From Pseudomonas sessilinigenes (lineage in GTDB: Bacteria; Pseudomonadota; Gammaproteobacteria; Pseudomonadales; Pseudomonadaceae), in assembly GCF_003850565.1 (NCBI RefSeq), contig NZ_CP027706.1, positions 2,108,001 to 2,172,000 on the forward strand: a stretch of DNA of 64,000 nt, read 5' to 3'. Positions 1 through 9,239 of the stretch are shown here, one piece after another. The position numbers and the translations under genes were made by a program. Within the stretch, counting starts at the first letter, position 1, and every line of letters starts with the position of its first letter. The notes beneath the pieces were generated by a model. That model worked only from the letters and a program-made list of their open reading frames with translations. It did not search any database and was not told the DNA's origin.

Positions 1-309
1 CATGGCGGCCAGGTCGACCACGGCGGGGACCCCAGTGAAGTCCTGCATCAGCACCCGGGCCGGGCGGTATTGAATCTCGCGGTCGGAGCGGCGCTCCTTG
101 AGCCAGGCGGCAATGGCCTTGAGGTCGGCACTGGTAACGGTTTGGTTGTCCTCCCAGCGCAAGAGATTTTCCAGCAGGACTTTCAGCGACATGGGCAGGG
201 CGTCGATATCGCCCAGGCTCTTGGCTGCGTCCGGCAGGCTGAAGTAGTGGTAAGTCTTGTCTTCGACTTTTAGGGTCTTAAGGGTTTTCAGGCTATCGAG
301 GGATGGCAT
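1..309 (-). CDS. acnA: Aconitate hydratase A, N-terminal part (cut by window edge)
   Basis: The first 103 codons of an aconitase of the AcnA/iron-responsive type, which interconverts citrate and isocitrate in the cytosolic TCA cycle using a 4Fe-4S cluster. The visible part reads MPSLDSLKTLKTL, then the DKTYHYFSLPDAAKSLGDI segment, LPMSLKVLLENLLR and VLMQDFTGVPAVVDLAAM, all typical of the AcnA N-terminus. The cluster-binding cysteines lie beyond the window. The ATG at 309 is the natural start because the upstream side is intergenic. It is divergent from rlmM. The family call is firm; the rest of the gene is not visible. Confidence 0.93.
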   Translation of the reverse strand, partial: MPSLDSLKTLKTLKVEDKTYHYFSLPDAAKSLGDIDALPMSLKVLLENLLRWEDNQTVTSADLKAIAAWLKERRSDREIQYRPARVLMQDFTGVPAVVDLAAM

Positions 310-547
310 TGAATGACTCCTTTGAGCCCGCACGGCTACGGGCCTTGGGTACGAACAGAGCATTAACCTAGCTCTGTTTGGGGCTTATCGCTAATCACTG
401 GACTCCAAGCCTGAGTCCAAGGTTCCTAACTCGGTTATCATGCGCCGGTTTTCGTGACAGGCTTTGCGCTTGTCCTGTTTCCATTGATTCAGGGCACTTT
501 CGGGCAGGTTTGCGCATCGATTCATCGCCAGTTGCCCAGGAGATTCA

Positions 548-1621
548 ATGAACACCCTGTTTTTCCATTGCCGTCCCGGTTTCGAGGGCGAAGTCTGTTC
601 GGAGATCGCCGATCACGCGGCTCACCTGAACGTCTCCGGTTATGCCAAGGCCAAGCCCGGTACTGCTTGTGCGCAGTTCATCTGCACTGAGCAGGATGGG
701 GCCCAACGCCTGATGCAGGGCCTGAGCTTCGACAAGCTGATCTTTCCCCGGCAGTGGGCGCGGGGAGGTTTCATCGATCTGCCGGAAACCGATCGCGTCA
801 GTGCGATCCTGGCCTACCTGGCCCATTTCCCACAGTGCGGCAGTTTATGGCTGGAAGTGGTGGACACCAACGACGGCAAGGAACTGTCGACTTTTTGCAA
901 GAAGTTCGAAGGCCCGCTGCGCAAGGCCCTGCTCGGGGCCGGCAAGCTGGTGGAGGAGGCCAGCAAGCCGCGCTTGTTGTTGACGTTCATGAGTGGCCGC
1001 GAAGTGTTCGTCGGGCTGGCCGATGCCGGTAATTCGGCGATGTGGCCCATGGGAATTCCACGGCTGAAGTTCCCCCGGGAAGCTCCCAGTCGCTCGACCC
1101 TGAAGCTTGAGGAGGCCTGGCACCACTTCATTCCCCGCGAGCAGTGGGACGAGCGCTTGCACAGCGACATGACCGGCGTCGACCTGGGCGCTGCGCCGGG
1201 AGGCTGGACCTGGCAACTGGTCAATCGCGGCATGCTGGTGACCGCGGTCGATAACGGGCCAATGGCCGAGAGCCTGATGGACACAGGCCTGGTCCAGCAC
1301 CTGATGGCCGACGGTTTCACCTACAAGCCTCGTCAGCCGGTGGACTGGATGGTCTGCGACATCGTCGAGAAACCGGCGCGCAACGCAGCCTTGCTGGAGA
1401 CGTGGATCGGCGAGGGGCATTGTCGCGAGGCAGTGGTCAACCTGAAGCTGCCGATGAAGCAGCGTTATGCCGAGGTGAAGCGCTTGCTGGAGCGGATTGA
1501 AGAGGGGTTCAAGGCCCGGGGGATTCGCGTGGCCATTGGCTGCAAGCAGCTGTACCACGATCGAGAGGAAGTGACCTGCCACCTGCGCCGCCTGGAGCAC
1601 AAGCCCGCCCGCTCGCGCTGA
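548..1621 (+). CDS. rlmM: 23S rRNA 2'-O-ribose methyltransferase RlmM
   Basis: A 357-residue SAM-dependent enzyme that methylates the ribose of C2498 in 23S rRNA. An N-terminal THUMP-like region (FFHCRPGFEGEVCSEI) is followed by a Rossmann methyltransferase domain whose SAM-binding loop GVDLGAAPGGWTW lies near residue 215. VVNLKLPMKQRY near residue 300 carries the catalytic lysine region. Length matches the family. The ATG follows an AGGAG ribosome site about 7 bases upstream, and longer readings run into non-conserved sequence. It precedes tusA, with a hairpin in the gap. Confidence 0.93.
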   Translation: MNTLFFHCRPGFEGEVCSEIADHAAHLNVSGYAKAKPGTACAQFICTEQDGAQRLMQGLSFDKLIFPRQWARGGFIDLPETDRVSAILAYLAHFPQCGSLWLEVVDTNDGKELSTFCKKFEGPLRKALLGAGKLVEEASKPRLLLTFMSGREVFVGLADAGNSAMWPMGIPRLKFPREAPSRSTLKLEEAWHHFIPREQWDERLHSDMTGVDLGAAPGGWTWQLVNRGMLVTAVDNGPMAESLMDTGLVQHLMADGFTYKPRQPVDWMVCDIVEKPARNAALLETWIGEGHCREAVVNLKLPMKQRYAEVKRLLERIEEGFKARGIRVAIGCKQLYHDREEVTCHLRRLEHKPARSR

Positions 1622-1637
1622 GTCCCTCGCCACATGA

Positions 1638-1660
1638 CCGGCATTGCGCGACAATGCCGG
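1638..1660 (+). terminator. Hairpin after rlmM
   Basis: CCGGCATTG and CAATGCCGG form a 9-bp stem with a 5-base loop between the rlmM stop and the tusA ribosome site. Only a short AGTTTC follows, so it may be a weak terminator or an attenuator between the two genes. Confidence 0.5.
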
Positions 1661-1679
1661 CCAGTTTCAGGAGTGAACC

Positions 1680-1931
1680 ATGAGTCAAATCATCGATACG
1701 CCGGTTGACGGCACCCTCGACGCCACCGGGCTCAACTGCCCGGAGCCAGTGATGATGCTGCACCAGCACATTCGTGATCTACCGCCGGGTGGACTGTTGA
1801 AGGTGATTGCCACCGACCCGTCCACCCGCCGCGATATTCCCAAGTTCTGCGTCTTCCTGGACCACGAGTTGGTGGCGCAGCAGGAAGAGGCCGGGACCTA
1901 CCTCTACTGGATCCGCAAGAAGCTCGATTAA
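1680..1931 (+). CDS. tusA: Sulfurtransferase TusA
   Basis: An 83-residue cytosolic sulfur carrier that relays persulfide sulfur from a cysteine desulfurase to the TusBCD/MnmA route for tRNA 2-thiouridine and to other sulfur pathways. The signature [14 protein letters not shown] places the persulfide cysteine at residue 20. The C-terminal TYLYWIRKK is the usual beta strand. AGGAG precedes the ATG. Its last four bases overlap the 3' end of the convergent MATE gene. Confidence 0.93.
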
Positions 1932-3337
1932 CTCGCCGAGCGGCTGATGCGAATCTGCTTGCGTGCACTGCGCACCAGGCGGATCGAAAGCATCAGCGCG
2001 GCGCAGCTCAAGCCGACGATCAAGCCCTCCCAGAGGCCGCTTGGTCCCCTGGGGGCACCGAACCATTCGGTCAGCCCCAGGGCATAGCCCACCGGCAGAC
2101 CAATGCCCCAATACGCGAACAAGGTCAGGATCATCGTCACCCGAGTGTCCTGGTAGCCGCGCAGTGCCCCGGCGGCAGTCACCTGGATGCCGTCGGAGAA
2201 CTGGAACAGCGCGGCATACACGATCAGCATCGATGCCACCTGGATCACCAGCGGGTCGGCGGTGTAGATCGAGGCGATAGGCTCGCGCAGGAAGAACATC
2301 AGGCTCGCTGACAAGCAGGCATAGACGAGCGCGGTGGCCATGCCGACGCCGGCGCTGAAGCGAGCGTTGCGTGGTTCCTGGCGTCCCAGCGACTGGCCGA
2401 CCCGCACGGTCACCGCCATGGCCAGGGAGTAGGGGATCATGAACATCAGGGCGCTGACGTTGAGGGCAATCTGGTGTCCGGCCACTACCGTGGCACCCAG
2501 GCTGCCGATCAGCAGGGCGATCACCGCGAAGATGCTCGATTCGGCGAATACCGCGATGCCGATGGGCAGGCCGATGCTCAGCAAGCGCCCGATCATCGCT
2601 CCTTGTGGCCAGTCGAAACGGCTGAACAATTGAATCTTGCGGTAGGCCGGGGCCCAGCGAATCCAGCCGGCCATGCCCAGCATCATGGCCCACATCACGA
2701 TCGCCGTGGCCCAGCCGCAGCCGACACCGCCCATGGCCGGTACGCCGAAATGACCGTAGATGAAGATGTAGTTGATGGGGATATTCAGGGCCAGGCCGCA
2801 GAGGCCGATGACCATGCTCGGCACCGTGCGGCCCAGGCCATCGCTCAAGCAGCGCAGCACGTAATACAGCGCTACCGCGGGCAGGCCGCTGGCGATGCCG
2901 TGCAAGTAGCCCATGCAGGGCCCGATCAGCTCCGGATCGACCTTCATCAGGTGCAGCACCGGCTCGGCACTGACCAGTATCAGCATGGCCGAGATCCCGG
3001 CCACGATGGCCAGCCACAGTGCCTGGCGCACCAGCGGGCCGATTTCATCGAGCTTGTCGGCGCCGAAACGCTGGGCCACCTTCGGCGTGGTGGCCAGCAA
3101 GGTGCCGGTCATCAAGAGGAACACCGGGATCCAGATCGAGTTGCCCAGCGCCACGGCCGCCAAGTCGCGGGGGCCGACTCGCCCGGCCATCACGGCATCG
3201 ACGAAACCCATGGCGGTGGTCGCCACTTGGGCGATCATGATCGGCAGGGCAAGAGCCAGCAGATCCTTGAGTTCACGGCCAACCCGCACGGGACGGCTGG
3301 TGGGGAGGGGAGTGGATGAGTCGATCACGGAATTCAC
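1928..3337 (-). CDS. MATE family multidrug efflux transporter (NorM/PmpM-like)
   Basis: An inner-membrane multidrug/cation antiporter of about 469 residues. Twelve hydrophobic segments are evident, beginning with [20 protein letters not shown] and [18 protein letters not shown], the conserved N-lobe of NorM-type MATE pumps. The start is uncertain. GTG at 3337 begins VNSVIDSS, which I recall as the usual Pseudomonas N-terminus; GTG at 3394 gives 19 extra residues; neither has a strong ribosome site. The substrate cannot be read from sequence. It converges on tusA with a 4-base overlap. Confidence 0.88.
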
Positions 3338-3521
3338 GGGGCGGAGCGTCCATAGGTGGTGTTGCGCAGGACGCGACAGTCTACGCGTTGACACCGCAGT
3401 CAGGAAAAAACCCGTGTTGTGGATTTGTAATGCCCAGCGGCCAATTTTTCTGCGCCTGCACGCTGTGCTGGTTCGTGCCTGGATCTGGGCCTAAACTGCG
3501 GCTCCCCAAGAGGAGCCTGCC

Positions 3522-4664
3522 ATGTTGATTGTTGCCGACGAAAACATTCCCCTGATCGATGAGTTCTTTGCCGGTTTCGGCGAGATCCGGCGCTTTCCCG
3601 GGCGCGCCATCGATCGGCAGAGCGTAGCGCAGGCCGATGTCCTGCTAGTGCGTTCGGTGACCCGGGTCGACCAGGCTTTGCTCGAGGGGAGCCCGGTACG
3701 TTTTGTCGGCACTTGCACCATCGGTACCGATCACCTGGACCTGGACTACTTCCAGCAGGCCGGCATCACTTGGTCCAGCGCGCCGGGATGTAACGCCCGT
3801 GGCGTGGTGGATTACGTGTTGGGCAGCCTGCTGACCCTGGCCGAGCTCGAGGGTGTCGACCTGGCCCGGCGCTGTTACGGCGTGGTCGGGGCTGGCGAGG
3901 TGGGGGGGCGGCTGATCGAGGTGCTGCGCGGCCTGGGCTGGAACGTACTGGTCTGTGATCCCCAGCGCCAGGCGGTGGAAGGTGGCGACTATGTCAGCCT
4001 GGAGCAGTTGCTCGAGCGTTGTGATGTCATCAGCCTGCACACGCCGCTGACCCGGCATGGCGAGCATCGTACCTGGCACTTGCTGGATCGCCAGCGCCTG
4101 GAGCGGCTGCGCCAGGGAACCTGGTTGATCAATGCCGCCCGGGGCCCGGTGGTGGACAACCGTGCACTGCGTGAAGTGCTGGTGCAGCGCGAGGACCTGC
4201 AGGCGGTGCTGGATGTCTGGGAGGAGGAACCCACGGTGGACAGTGCACTGGCCGACCTTTGCGTGCTGGCCACGCCGCACATCGCCGGCTACAGCCTGGA
4301 TGGCAAGCAACGGGGGACGGCGCAGATCTACCAGGCGTTCTGCCGGCATTTTGGTCATGCCGAGCAGGTTCGCCTGGAGACCCTGCTGCCAGCCCCCTGG
4401 GTGGCGCAGGTCAGCCTGAATGCCAGTGCCGATCCGGCCTGGGCCCTGGCAGCGATCTGCCGGGCGGTGTATGACCCGCGCCGGGACGATGCGGATTTTC
4501 GGCGTAGCCTGTCGGATAACGTCGCCCTGCAGCGCAGTGCTTTCGACGGGCTGCGCAAGCATTACCCTGAGCGCCGTGAGATCGACGGTTTGCAGGTGCG
4601 AATCCAGGGCGAATCAGCGGCTTTGAGCAGGATCGTCCGGGCCCTGGGAGCCAGCCAGGTCTAG
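3522..4664 (+). CDS. pdxB: Erythronate-4-phosphate dehydrogenase
   Basis: A 380-residue NAD-dependent D-2-hydroxyacid dehydrogenase that oxidises 4-phosphoerythronate in de novo pyridoxal phosphate synthesis. The nucleotide-binding motif [17 protein letters not shown] lies near residue 120. VISLHTPLT and [12 protein letters not shown] follow, and the family-specific C-terminal dimerisation domain starts near residue 285. The N-terminus [15 protein letters not shown] is diagnostic for PdxB. GAGGAG precedes the ATG by about 7 bases. Confidence 0.95.
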   Translation: MLIVADENIPLIDEFFAGFGEIRRFPGRAIDRQSVAQADVLLVRSVTRVDQALLEGSPVRFVGTCTIGTDHLDLDYFQQAGITWSSAPGCNARGVVDYVLGSLLTLAELEGVDLARRCYGVVGAGEVGGRLIEVLRGLGWNVLVCDPQRQAVEGGDYVSLEQLLERCDVISLHTPLTRHGEHRTWHLLDRQRLERLRQGTWLINAARGPVVDNRALREVLVQREDLQAVLDVWEEEPTVDSALADLCVLATPHIAGYSLDGKQRGTAQIYQAFCRHFGHAEQVRLETLLPAPWVAQVSLNASADPAWALAAICRAVYDPRRDDADFRRSLSDNVALQRSAFDGLRKHYPERREIDGLQVRIQGESAALSRIVRALGASQV

Positions 4665-4676
4665 TGAGGCGCCCAT

Positions 4677-4702
4677 AAAAAACCCGGCCACCAGGCCGGG
4701 TC
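4677..4702 (-). terminator. Rho-independent terminator
   Basis: ACCCGGCC and GGCCGGGT form a short-loop GC hairpin. Read on the minus strand it is followed by TTTTTT, so it ends the small minus-strand gene. It may also stop pdxB transcripts. Confidence 0.8.
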
Positions 4703-4723
4703 AAGAGGACGTGAGGCTATGTG

Positions 4724-4903
4724 TCAATCTTGCCGAGCAGGCTTGACCAGTCGCTTTTCCAGTTCGCGGCAGGCGTTCTGGATCATGTCTTCAGTAATAG
4801 GTACTTCGCGGCCTTGGGCGTCGATGATGGCACACCCCAGAGACTGGTTAGGCTGGGTACGAATTACTTGAATCTTGTCATTGCTGCTGTGTTGCAAGGA
4901 CAT
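4724..4903 (-). CDS. Small conserved Pseudomonas protein, 59 aa, unknown function
   Basis: A 59-residue soluble protein starting MSLQHSSNDKIQVIRTQP with a central IIDAQGREVPITEDMI and a helical, basic C-terminus (CRELEKRLVKPARQ). No catalytic motif or membrane segment is visible. The ATG at 4903 is chosen over the one five codons upstream because a GAGGAG site lies just before it, inside the longer reading. It has its own terminator at 4677-4702. I recognise it only as the sort of small conserved protein found in pseudomonads. Confidence 0.7.
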   Translation of the reverse strand: MSLQHSSNDKIQVIRTQPNQSLGCAIIDAQGREVPITEDMIQNACRELEKRLVKPARQD

Positions 4904-5162
4904 GGCCTGTCTCCTCATCAGGTTGTGTGCTTACTTTAGAATGACCGGGTGACCAAGCTGTTACAGATCACCGCCAGGGCTGGCCCGGTAACTTCACTCC
5001 AACAGAAATACCTGGGGAGTGCCAGGCATAGATTAGACCGATAATCTCTAGGTCCTAGTGTTACTGGTCATAATCAACCTGACTCATTGTGATTTACCAA
5101 AGTTCCTGCGAATTCATCTCGTTGCCGAGGCTGCGACGGATCGAACGCTGGTGCGTCAATGG

Positions 5163-6932
5163 ATGAACGGCATGCTTTCTTCTCGTCATCGCCGGGCCTT
5201 GAAACTGGCCGGCCGCTTTATCGCTCCCTACCGTTGGCAGGCGTTGGGAGCCTTGCTGGCACTGATCCTGACTGCGGGCATTACCCTGTCCATGGGGCAG
5301 GGTATCCGGCTGTTGGTGGACCAGGGTTTCATGACCCAGTCCCCCCATCTGCTGAACCAGTCCATCGCCCTGTTCCTGCTGCTGGTGCTGGCCCTGGCGG
5401 TGGGGACATTCGTGCGCTTTTACCTGGTGTCCTGGATTGGCGAGCGCTGCGTGGCGGACATTCGGCGCCAGGTGTTCAACCACTTGATCTACTTGCACCC
5501 TGGCTTCTACGAGAACAATCGCAGTTCGGAGATCCAGTCCCGGCTGACGGCAGACACCACGTTGCTGCAATCGGTGATCGGCTCGTCCTTGTCGTTGTTC
5601 CTGCGCAACGCCCTGATGGTGCTGGGTGGGGTGGTGCTGTTGTTTATCACCAACCCCAAGCTCACCAGCATCGTCGTGATCGCCTTGCCGCTGGTATTGG
5701 TACCGATCCTGTTCTTCGGTCGCCGAGTGCGCAGCCTGTCGCGCCTGAGCCAGGACCGGATCGCCGATGTCGGCAGCTATGTTGCGGAAACCCTCGGCCA
5801 GATCAAGACAGTCCAAGCCTACAACCACCAGCCCCAGGACGAGCAGCGTTTTGCCGTGACCGTGGAGGAGGCGTTCCGTACGGCGCGCCAGCGCATTGTC
5901 CAGAGGGCCTGGCTGATCACCCTGGTGATCGTGCTGGTTCTGGGTGCCGTGGGAGTGATGCTCTGGGTCGGTGGCATGGACGTGATCGCCGGGCGAATTT
6001 CCGGCGGTGAGCTGGCCGCCTTCGTGTTCTACAGCCTGATCGTCGGCAGTGCCTTCGGGACCTTGAGCGAGGTGATCGGCGAGTTGCAGCGGGCGGCAGG
6101 GGCTGCTGAGCGAATTGCCGAACTGTTGCGGGCAGACAGCATCATCCTGGCGCCCGAGAGCGGATTGGTGAGCCTACCGGCTAGGGTGCAAGGCGCATTG
6201 CAGCTCGAGGGGTTGCGGTTCGCCTATCCGTCGCGCCCGGACCGTTATGCCCTGGATGGCCTTTCCCTGAATATCCAGGCCGGAGAAACCCTGGCACTGG
6301 TCGGGCCTTCGGGGGCCGGTAAATCCACTCTCTATGATTTGCTGCTGCGTTTCTACGATCCGCAGCAGGGGCAGATCCTTCTCGATGGCGTGCCCCTGAC
6401 CCGTCTCGATCCGCTGGACTTGCGCCGTTGCTTTGCCCTGGTGTCCCAGAGCCCGGCGCTGTTCTACGGCAGTATCGAGGAGAACATTCGCTACGGTAAT
6501 CCCGGTGCGAGCCTGGAACAGATCCAGGAGGCGGCAAGGATCGCCTACGCCCATGAGTTCATCGAGCAGATGCCCCAGGGGTACCAGACCCATCTGGGCG
6601 ATGCGGGGCAGGGGCTGTCTGGCGGCCAGCGCCAGCGCCTGGCGATTGCCCGGGCCTTGCTGGTGGATGCGCCGATCCTGTTGCTGGACGAGGCTACCAG
6701 CGCCCTCGATGCGCAAAGCGAGCACCTGATCCAGCAGGCCTTGCCGAGCCTCATGAGGAACCGCACCACCCTGGTGATTGCCCATCGCCTGGCGACGGTG
6801 AAGAATGCCGACCGCATCGCGGTCATGGATCAGGGTCGTCTGGTGGCGGTAGGCAGCCACCAGCAGTTGCTTGTCAGCAGCCCGTTGTATGCGCGGCTGG
6901 CAGCGCTGCAATTCAGTGATGGTTCGGTTTGA
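5163..6932 (+). CDS. ABC exporter, fused permease-ATPase (MsbA/multidrug half-transporter type)
   Basis: A half-transporter of about 589 residues: six transmembrane helices in the first 320 residues and a C-terminal ATPase. The ATPase shows Walker A GPSGAGKSTLYD, signature LSGGQRQRLAIARALL, Walker B ILLLDEATSALDAQ and the H-loop VIAHRL. It should work as a homodimer in the inner membrane exporting lipid or drug-like substrates. The open frame extends to 5058, but that stretch is not family-like. ATG 5163 or 5172 fits the usual start before SSRHRRALKLAGRF. The substrate is unknown. Confidence 0.88.
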   Translation: MNGMLSSRHRRALKLAGRFIAPYRWQALGALLALILTAGITLSMGQGIRLLVDQGFMTQSPHLLNQSIALFLLLVLALAVGTFVRFYLVSWIGERCVADIRRQVFNHLIYLHPGFYENNRSSEIQSRLTADTTLLQSVIGSSLSLFLRNALMVLGGVVLLFITNPKLTSIVVIALPLVLVPILFFGRRVRSLSRLSQDRIADVGSYVAETLGQIKTVQAYNHQPQDEQRFAVTVEEAFRTARQRIVQRAWLITLVIVLVLGAVGVMLWVGGMDVIAGRISGGELAAFVFYSLIVGSAFGTLSEVIGELQRAAGAAERIAELLRADSIILAPESGLVSLPARVQGALQLEGLRFAYPSRPDRYALDGLSLNIQAGETLALVGPSGAGKSTLYDLLLRFYDPQQGQILLDGVPLTRLDPLDLRRCFALVSQSPALFYGSIEENIRYGNPGASLEQIQEAARIAYAHEFIEQMPQGYQTHLGDAGQGLSGGQRQRLAIARALLVDAPILLLDEATSALDAQSEHLIQQALPSLMRNRTTLVIAHRLATVKNADRIAVMDQGRLVAVGSHQQLLVSSPLYARLAALQFSDGSV

Positions 6933-6965
6933 TGGCTGCGTGCTCCTATCGCCGCTGCCGAGCTT

Positions 6966-6995
6966 GCGAGGCTGCGCACGAGGACGCAGCCTCGC
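6966..6995. repeat. REP-like palindromic hairpin
   Basis: GCGAGGCTGCG and CGCAGCCTCGC form a perfect 11-bp stem with an 8-base loop just after the ABC exporter. Flanking text (GCTCCTATCGCC, GAGCTTGCGAG, TCGCGGCCGC) resembles the repetitive extragenic palindromes of the P. fluorescens group. No second copy is obvious in this window. Confidence 0.5.
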
Positions 6996-7054
6996 CACTC
7001 ACAGTATCGCGGCCGCTTCGTACCCGATCACAACCAAGGGGCGGGGGATAGACG

Positions 7055-7084
7055 AAAAAAAGCCCGCTACCATGCGGGCTTTTT
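7055..7084. terminator. Bidirectional terminator between ABC exporter and slt
   Basis: An A-run, then AGCCCGC, a short loop, GCGGGCT and a T-run. The symmetrical A/T tracts let it serve both the upstream plus-strand ABC gene and the convergent slt. Confidence 0.85.
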
Positions 7085-7097
7085 ACTGGGTGGGGCG

Positions 7098-9026
7098 CTA
7101 GAGGTCGTCGAAGTACCGCTCATGCCAGTCCACCAGGGGTTGCGGCGAATTGAGCTTCTGGCCGTAGATCACCGAATAGGACAGGACGTTCTGCACGTAC
7201 TGGCGGGTTTCATCGAAGGGAATGCTCTCCACCCAGACGTCGAAGCTCAGGTGGTCGGCCCCCTTCAGCCATTGGCGTACCCGCCCCGGGCCGGCGTTGT
7301 AGGCCGCGGAGGCCAGTACCCGGTTACCGTTGAACTGGCTATGGACCTGGCTGAGATAGGCCGCGCCCAGTTGGATGTTCTTGTCCGGGTCCAGTACCTG
7401 CTGCGGCGATGCCAGGGGAATGCTGAACTTGCGTGCGGTTTCCTTGGCGGTACCAGGCATCAATTGCATCAGGCCGCTGGCTCCGACACCGGAGCGGGCG
7501 TCATCCATGAAGGCGCTTTCCTGGCGGGTGATGGCAAATACCCAGCTTGAATGCAGGCCGCGGACCTTGGCCTCGCGTACCAGGGTGTCGCGATGGGCCA
7601 TGGGGAAGCGAATGTCCAGGTCGTCCCAGTACTGGGCCTGGCTGATGGTGCGGATGGCCGGGAAGTACCATTTGAGGTCATAGGCCAGCCGCGCCTGGGC
7701 GACCATTTCGTCGCGGTTGAAGTGCCGGCTGACGTGGTACCACTCGCGACGTCCGTCGACGATCTGTCCACGGGCGTGGAGCTCCAGGGCGCGACGCACC
7801 CCAGGGGTGTTGCGTACCTTGTTGATCACCGCCTGACTGAGCATCAGCGGCTGGTTGTTCAACTGGTAGGGTGCCTTGGCATGGTCGGCGGCGAGGAAAC
7901 CATAGAAGTCGCGCTCCCGGGACAGGCCCTTGAACAGTGCCTGGGCCTGGGGGTTCTTCGGTTCCGCCAGTTCCAGGCTGCGCGCTTGCCAGTAGCGCCA
8001 GCGGTTGGTGCTGGCCAGCTCCTGGGGCAATTTGCGGGTCAGCTGGTAGGCGTCTTCCCAGCGCGCCAGGCGCAACAGCAGGCGCAGGCGCCATTCGGAC
8101 ACGGTGTTGTCCCGCAGCTCGGGGTCGTACTTGGTCATCACGTCCAGGGCGCGGCTGTCGAAGCGGCGGGCCAGGGTCAGGCCGATCTCGCGGGCGATGG
8201 CCACTTTTTCGTCACGGGAGAAGTGCATGCTGCTGGCATAGCCGTCCAGCAACGCCATGGCCTTGTCCGGGTCCTGGCGGGCCAGGCGACGCAGGCCGAG
8301 GCCGACCACGTCGGACATGGCTTCGTTGACGGGCTGGAAGCGCGAAGGCTGGCTCAGCAGCTCCGGTTTCTGGGCCACGTCCACCAGCAGGCGGCCCTGG
8401 GGTGCCAGGGTGGTCATGCTGTTGACCAGGCTGTTGGCCAGGGCGTAGTTACGCGCTTCGGCCGCCAGCTTGGCCCGTTGCCAGCGTTTTTGTTCGGTCA
8501 GCTGGCCTTCGGCGGCCCACTGGCCGAACAGGCCGTCGCAGGCCGCCGGCTGGGACTTGCCGCTCAGCCAGAGCTTTTCGGCGGTGGCGTAGCCCTCGGC
8601 CTTGAGGTTGTGGCCCAGCTGGTACTGGCCGTTGAGGCAGTCGAGCTCGGTGAAGTTGAGCTTGGGGTCGTAGTACTTGGTGAAGGTCGCCCAGTCACCG
8701 CGTTCTGCCAGCCAACGTAGCCAGCGCAGTTTCATCCAGTTGGCCTGCGGCAGGTCGCCATGTTCGGCGAGGAACTTCTCGATCTCGGCATTGCTGGCGG
8801 ACTTCAGCCGGGCGGTGAGCTCGTCGTAGGCCAGGTACGGCTCGAGGGGGTAGTCGCGCAGGGCATCGGCATAACGGAAGTAGGGGCCGGAGTCGCCCTT
8901 GGCCAGGGCGCGCTTGGCTTCGTCGTAGTACTGGCGCTGCAGGGTCAGGTCTGCCGCCTGGGCGGATTGAGCGGCAGTAGCGGAAAGAAGCAGACAGGAT
9001 AAGAGGCTGAAAAGGCGACTGCGCAT
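7098..9026 (-). CDS. slt: Soluble lytic murein transglycosylase Slt70-type
   Basis: A 642-residue periplasmic enzyme that cleaves peptidoglycan between MurNAc and GlcNAc with 1,6-anhydro product formation. A signal peptide (MRSRLFSLLSCLLLSATAAQSAQA) is followed by a long alpha-helical superhelical domain. The C-terminal catalytic domain has TRQESAFMDDARSGVGASG, with the catalytic Glu in QES, then GLMQLMPGTA and SAAYNAGPGRV. The start at 9026 gives a proper signal peptide; ATGs further upstream add a non-signal extension. It is divergent from uup. Confidence 0.93.
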   Translation of the reverse strand: MRSRLFSLLSCLLLSATAAQSAQAADLTLQRQYYDEAKRALAKGDSGPYFRYADALRDYPLEPYLAYDELTARLKSASNAEIEKFLAEHGDLPQANWMKLRWLRWLAERGDWATFTKYYDPKLNFTELDCLNGQYQLGHNLKAEGYATAEKLWLSGKSQPAACDGLFGQWAAEGQLTEQKRWQRAKLAAEARNYALANSLVNSMTTLAPQGRLLVDVAQKPELLSQPSRFQPVNEAMSDVVGLGLRRLARQDPDKAMALLDGYASSMHFSRDEKVAIAREIGLTLARRFDSRALDVMTKYDPELRDNTVSEWRLRLLLRLARWEDAYQLTRKLPQELASTNRWRYWQARSLELAEPKNPQAQALFKGLSRERDFYGFLAADHAKAPYQLNNQPLMLSQAVINKVRNTPGVRRALELHARGQIVDGRREWYHVSRHFNRDEMVAQARLAYDLKWYFPAIRTISQAQYWDDLDIRFPMAHRDTLVREAKVRGLHSSWVFAITRQESAFMDDARSGVGASGLMQLMPGTAKETARKFSIPLASPQQVLDPDKNIQLGAAYLSQVHSQFNGNRVLASAAYNAGPGRVRQWLKGADHLSFDVWVESIPFDETRQYVQNVLSYSVIYGQKLNSPQPLVDWHERYFDDL

Positions 9027-9239
9027 GAGACATCCGGGCAGAGAAATCATGACAAGTGCCGACAGGGCCAACACTGATTGTTCACTAGCTTAGCCTTTTG
9101 CCAGCAACCGGTAAAAGCTTTGCCGGCCCGCTGGTATCAGTTGGCAACAAATGTTGTAGCAATGCCGCCGGTGGCGAAATAGCCGGCCTTTAACGGGCGC
9201 AAGTCAGGTAGAATGCGCGCCCGGTTTTTGGAGAAGAAC

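Noticed and set aside
5058..5162. N-terminal extension of the ABC exporter
   Set aside because: The 35 extra residues are not family-like and the start at 5163 or 5172 gives the expected N-terminus.
7551..8720. Plus-strand frame inside slt
   Set aside because: Gly/Gln/Val-rich shadow product; slt is complete with signal peptide and catalytic Glu.
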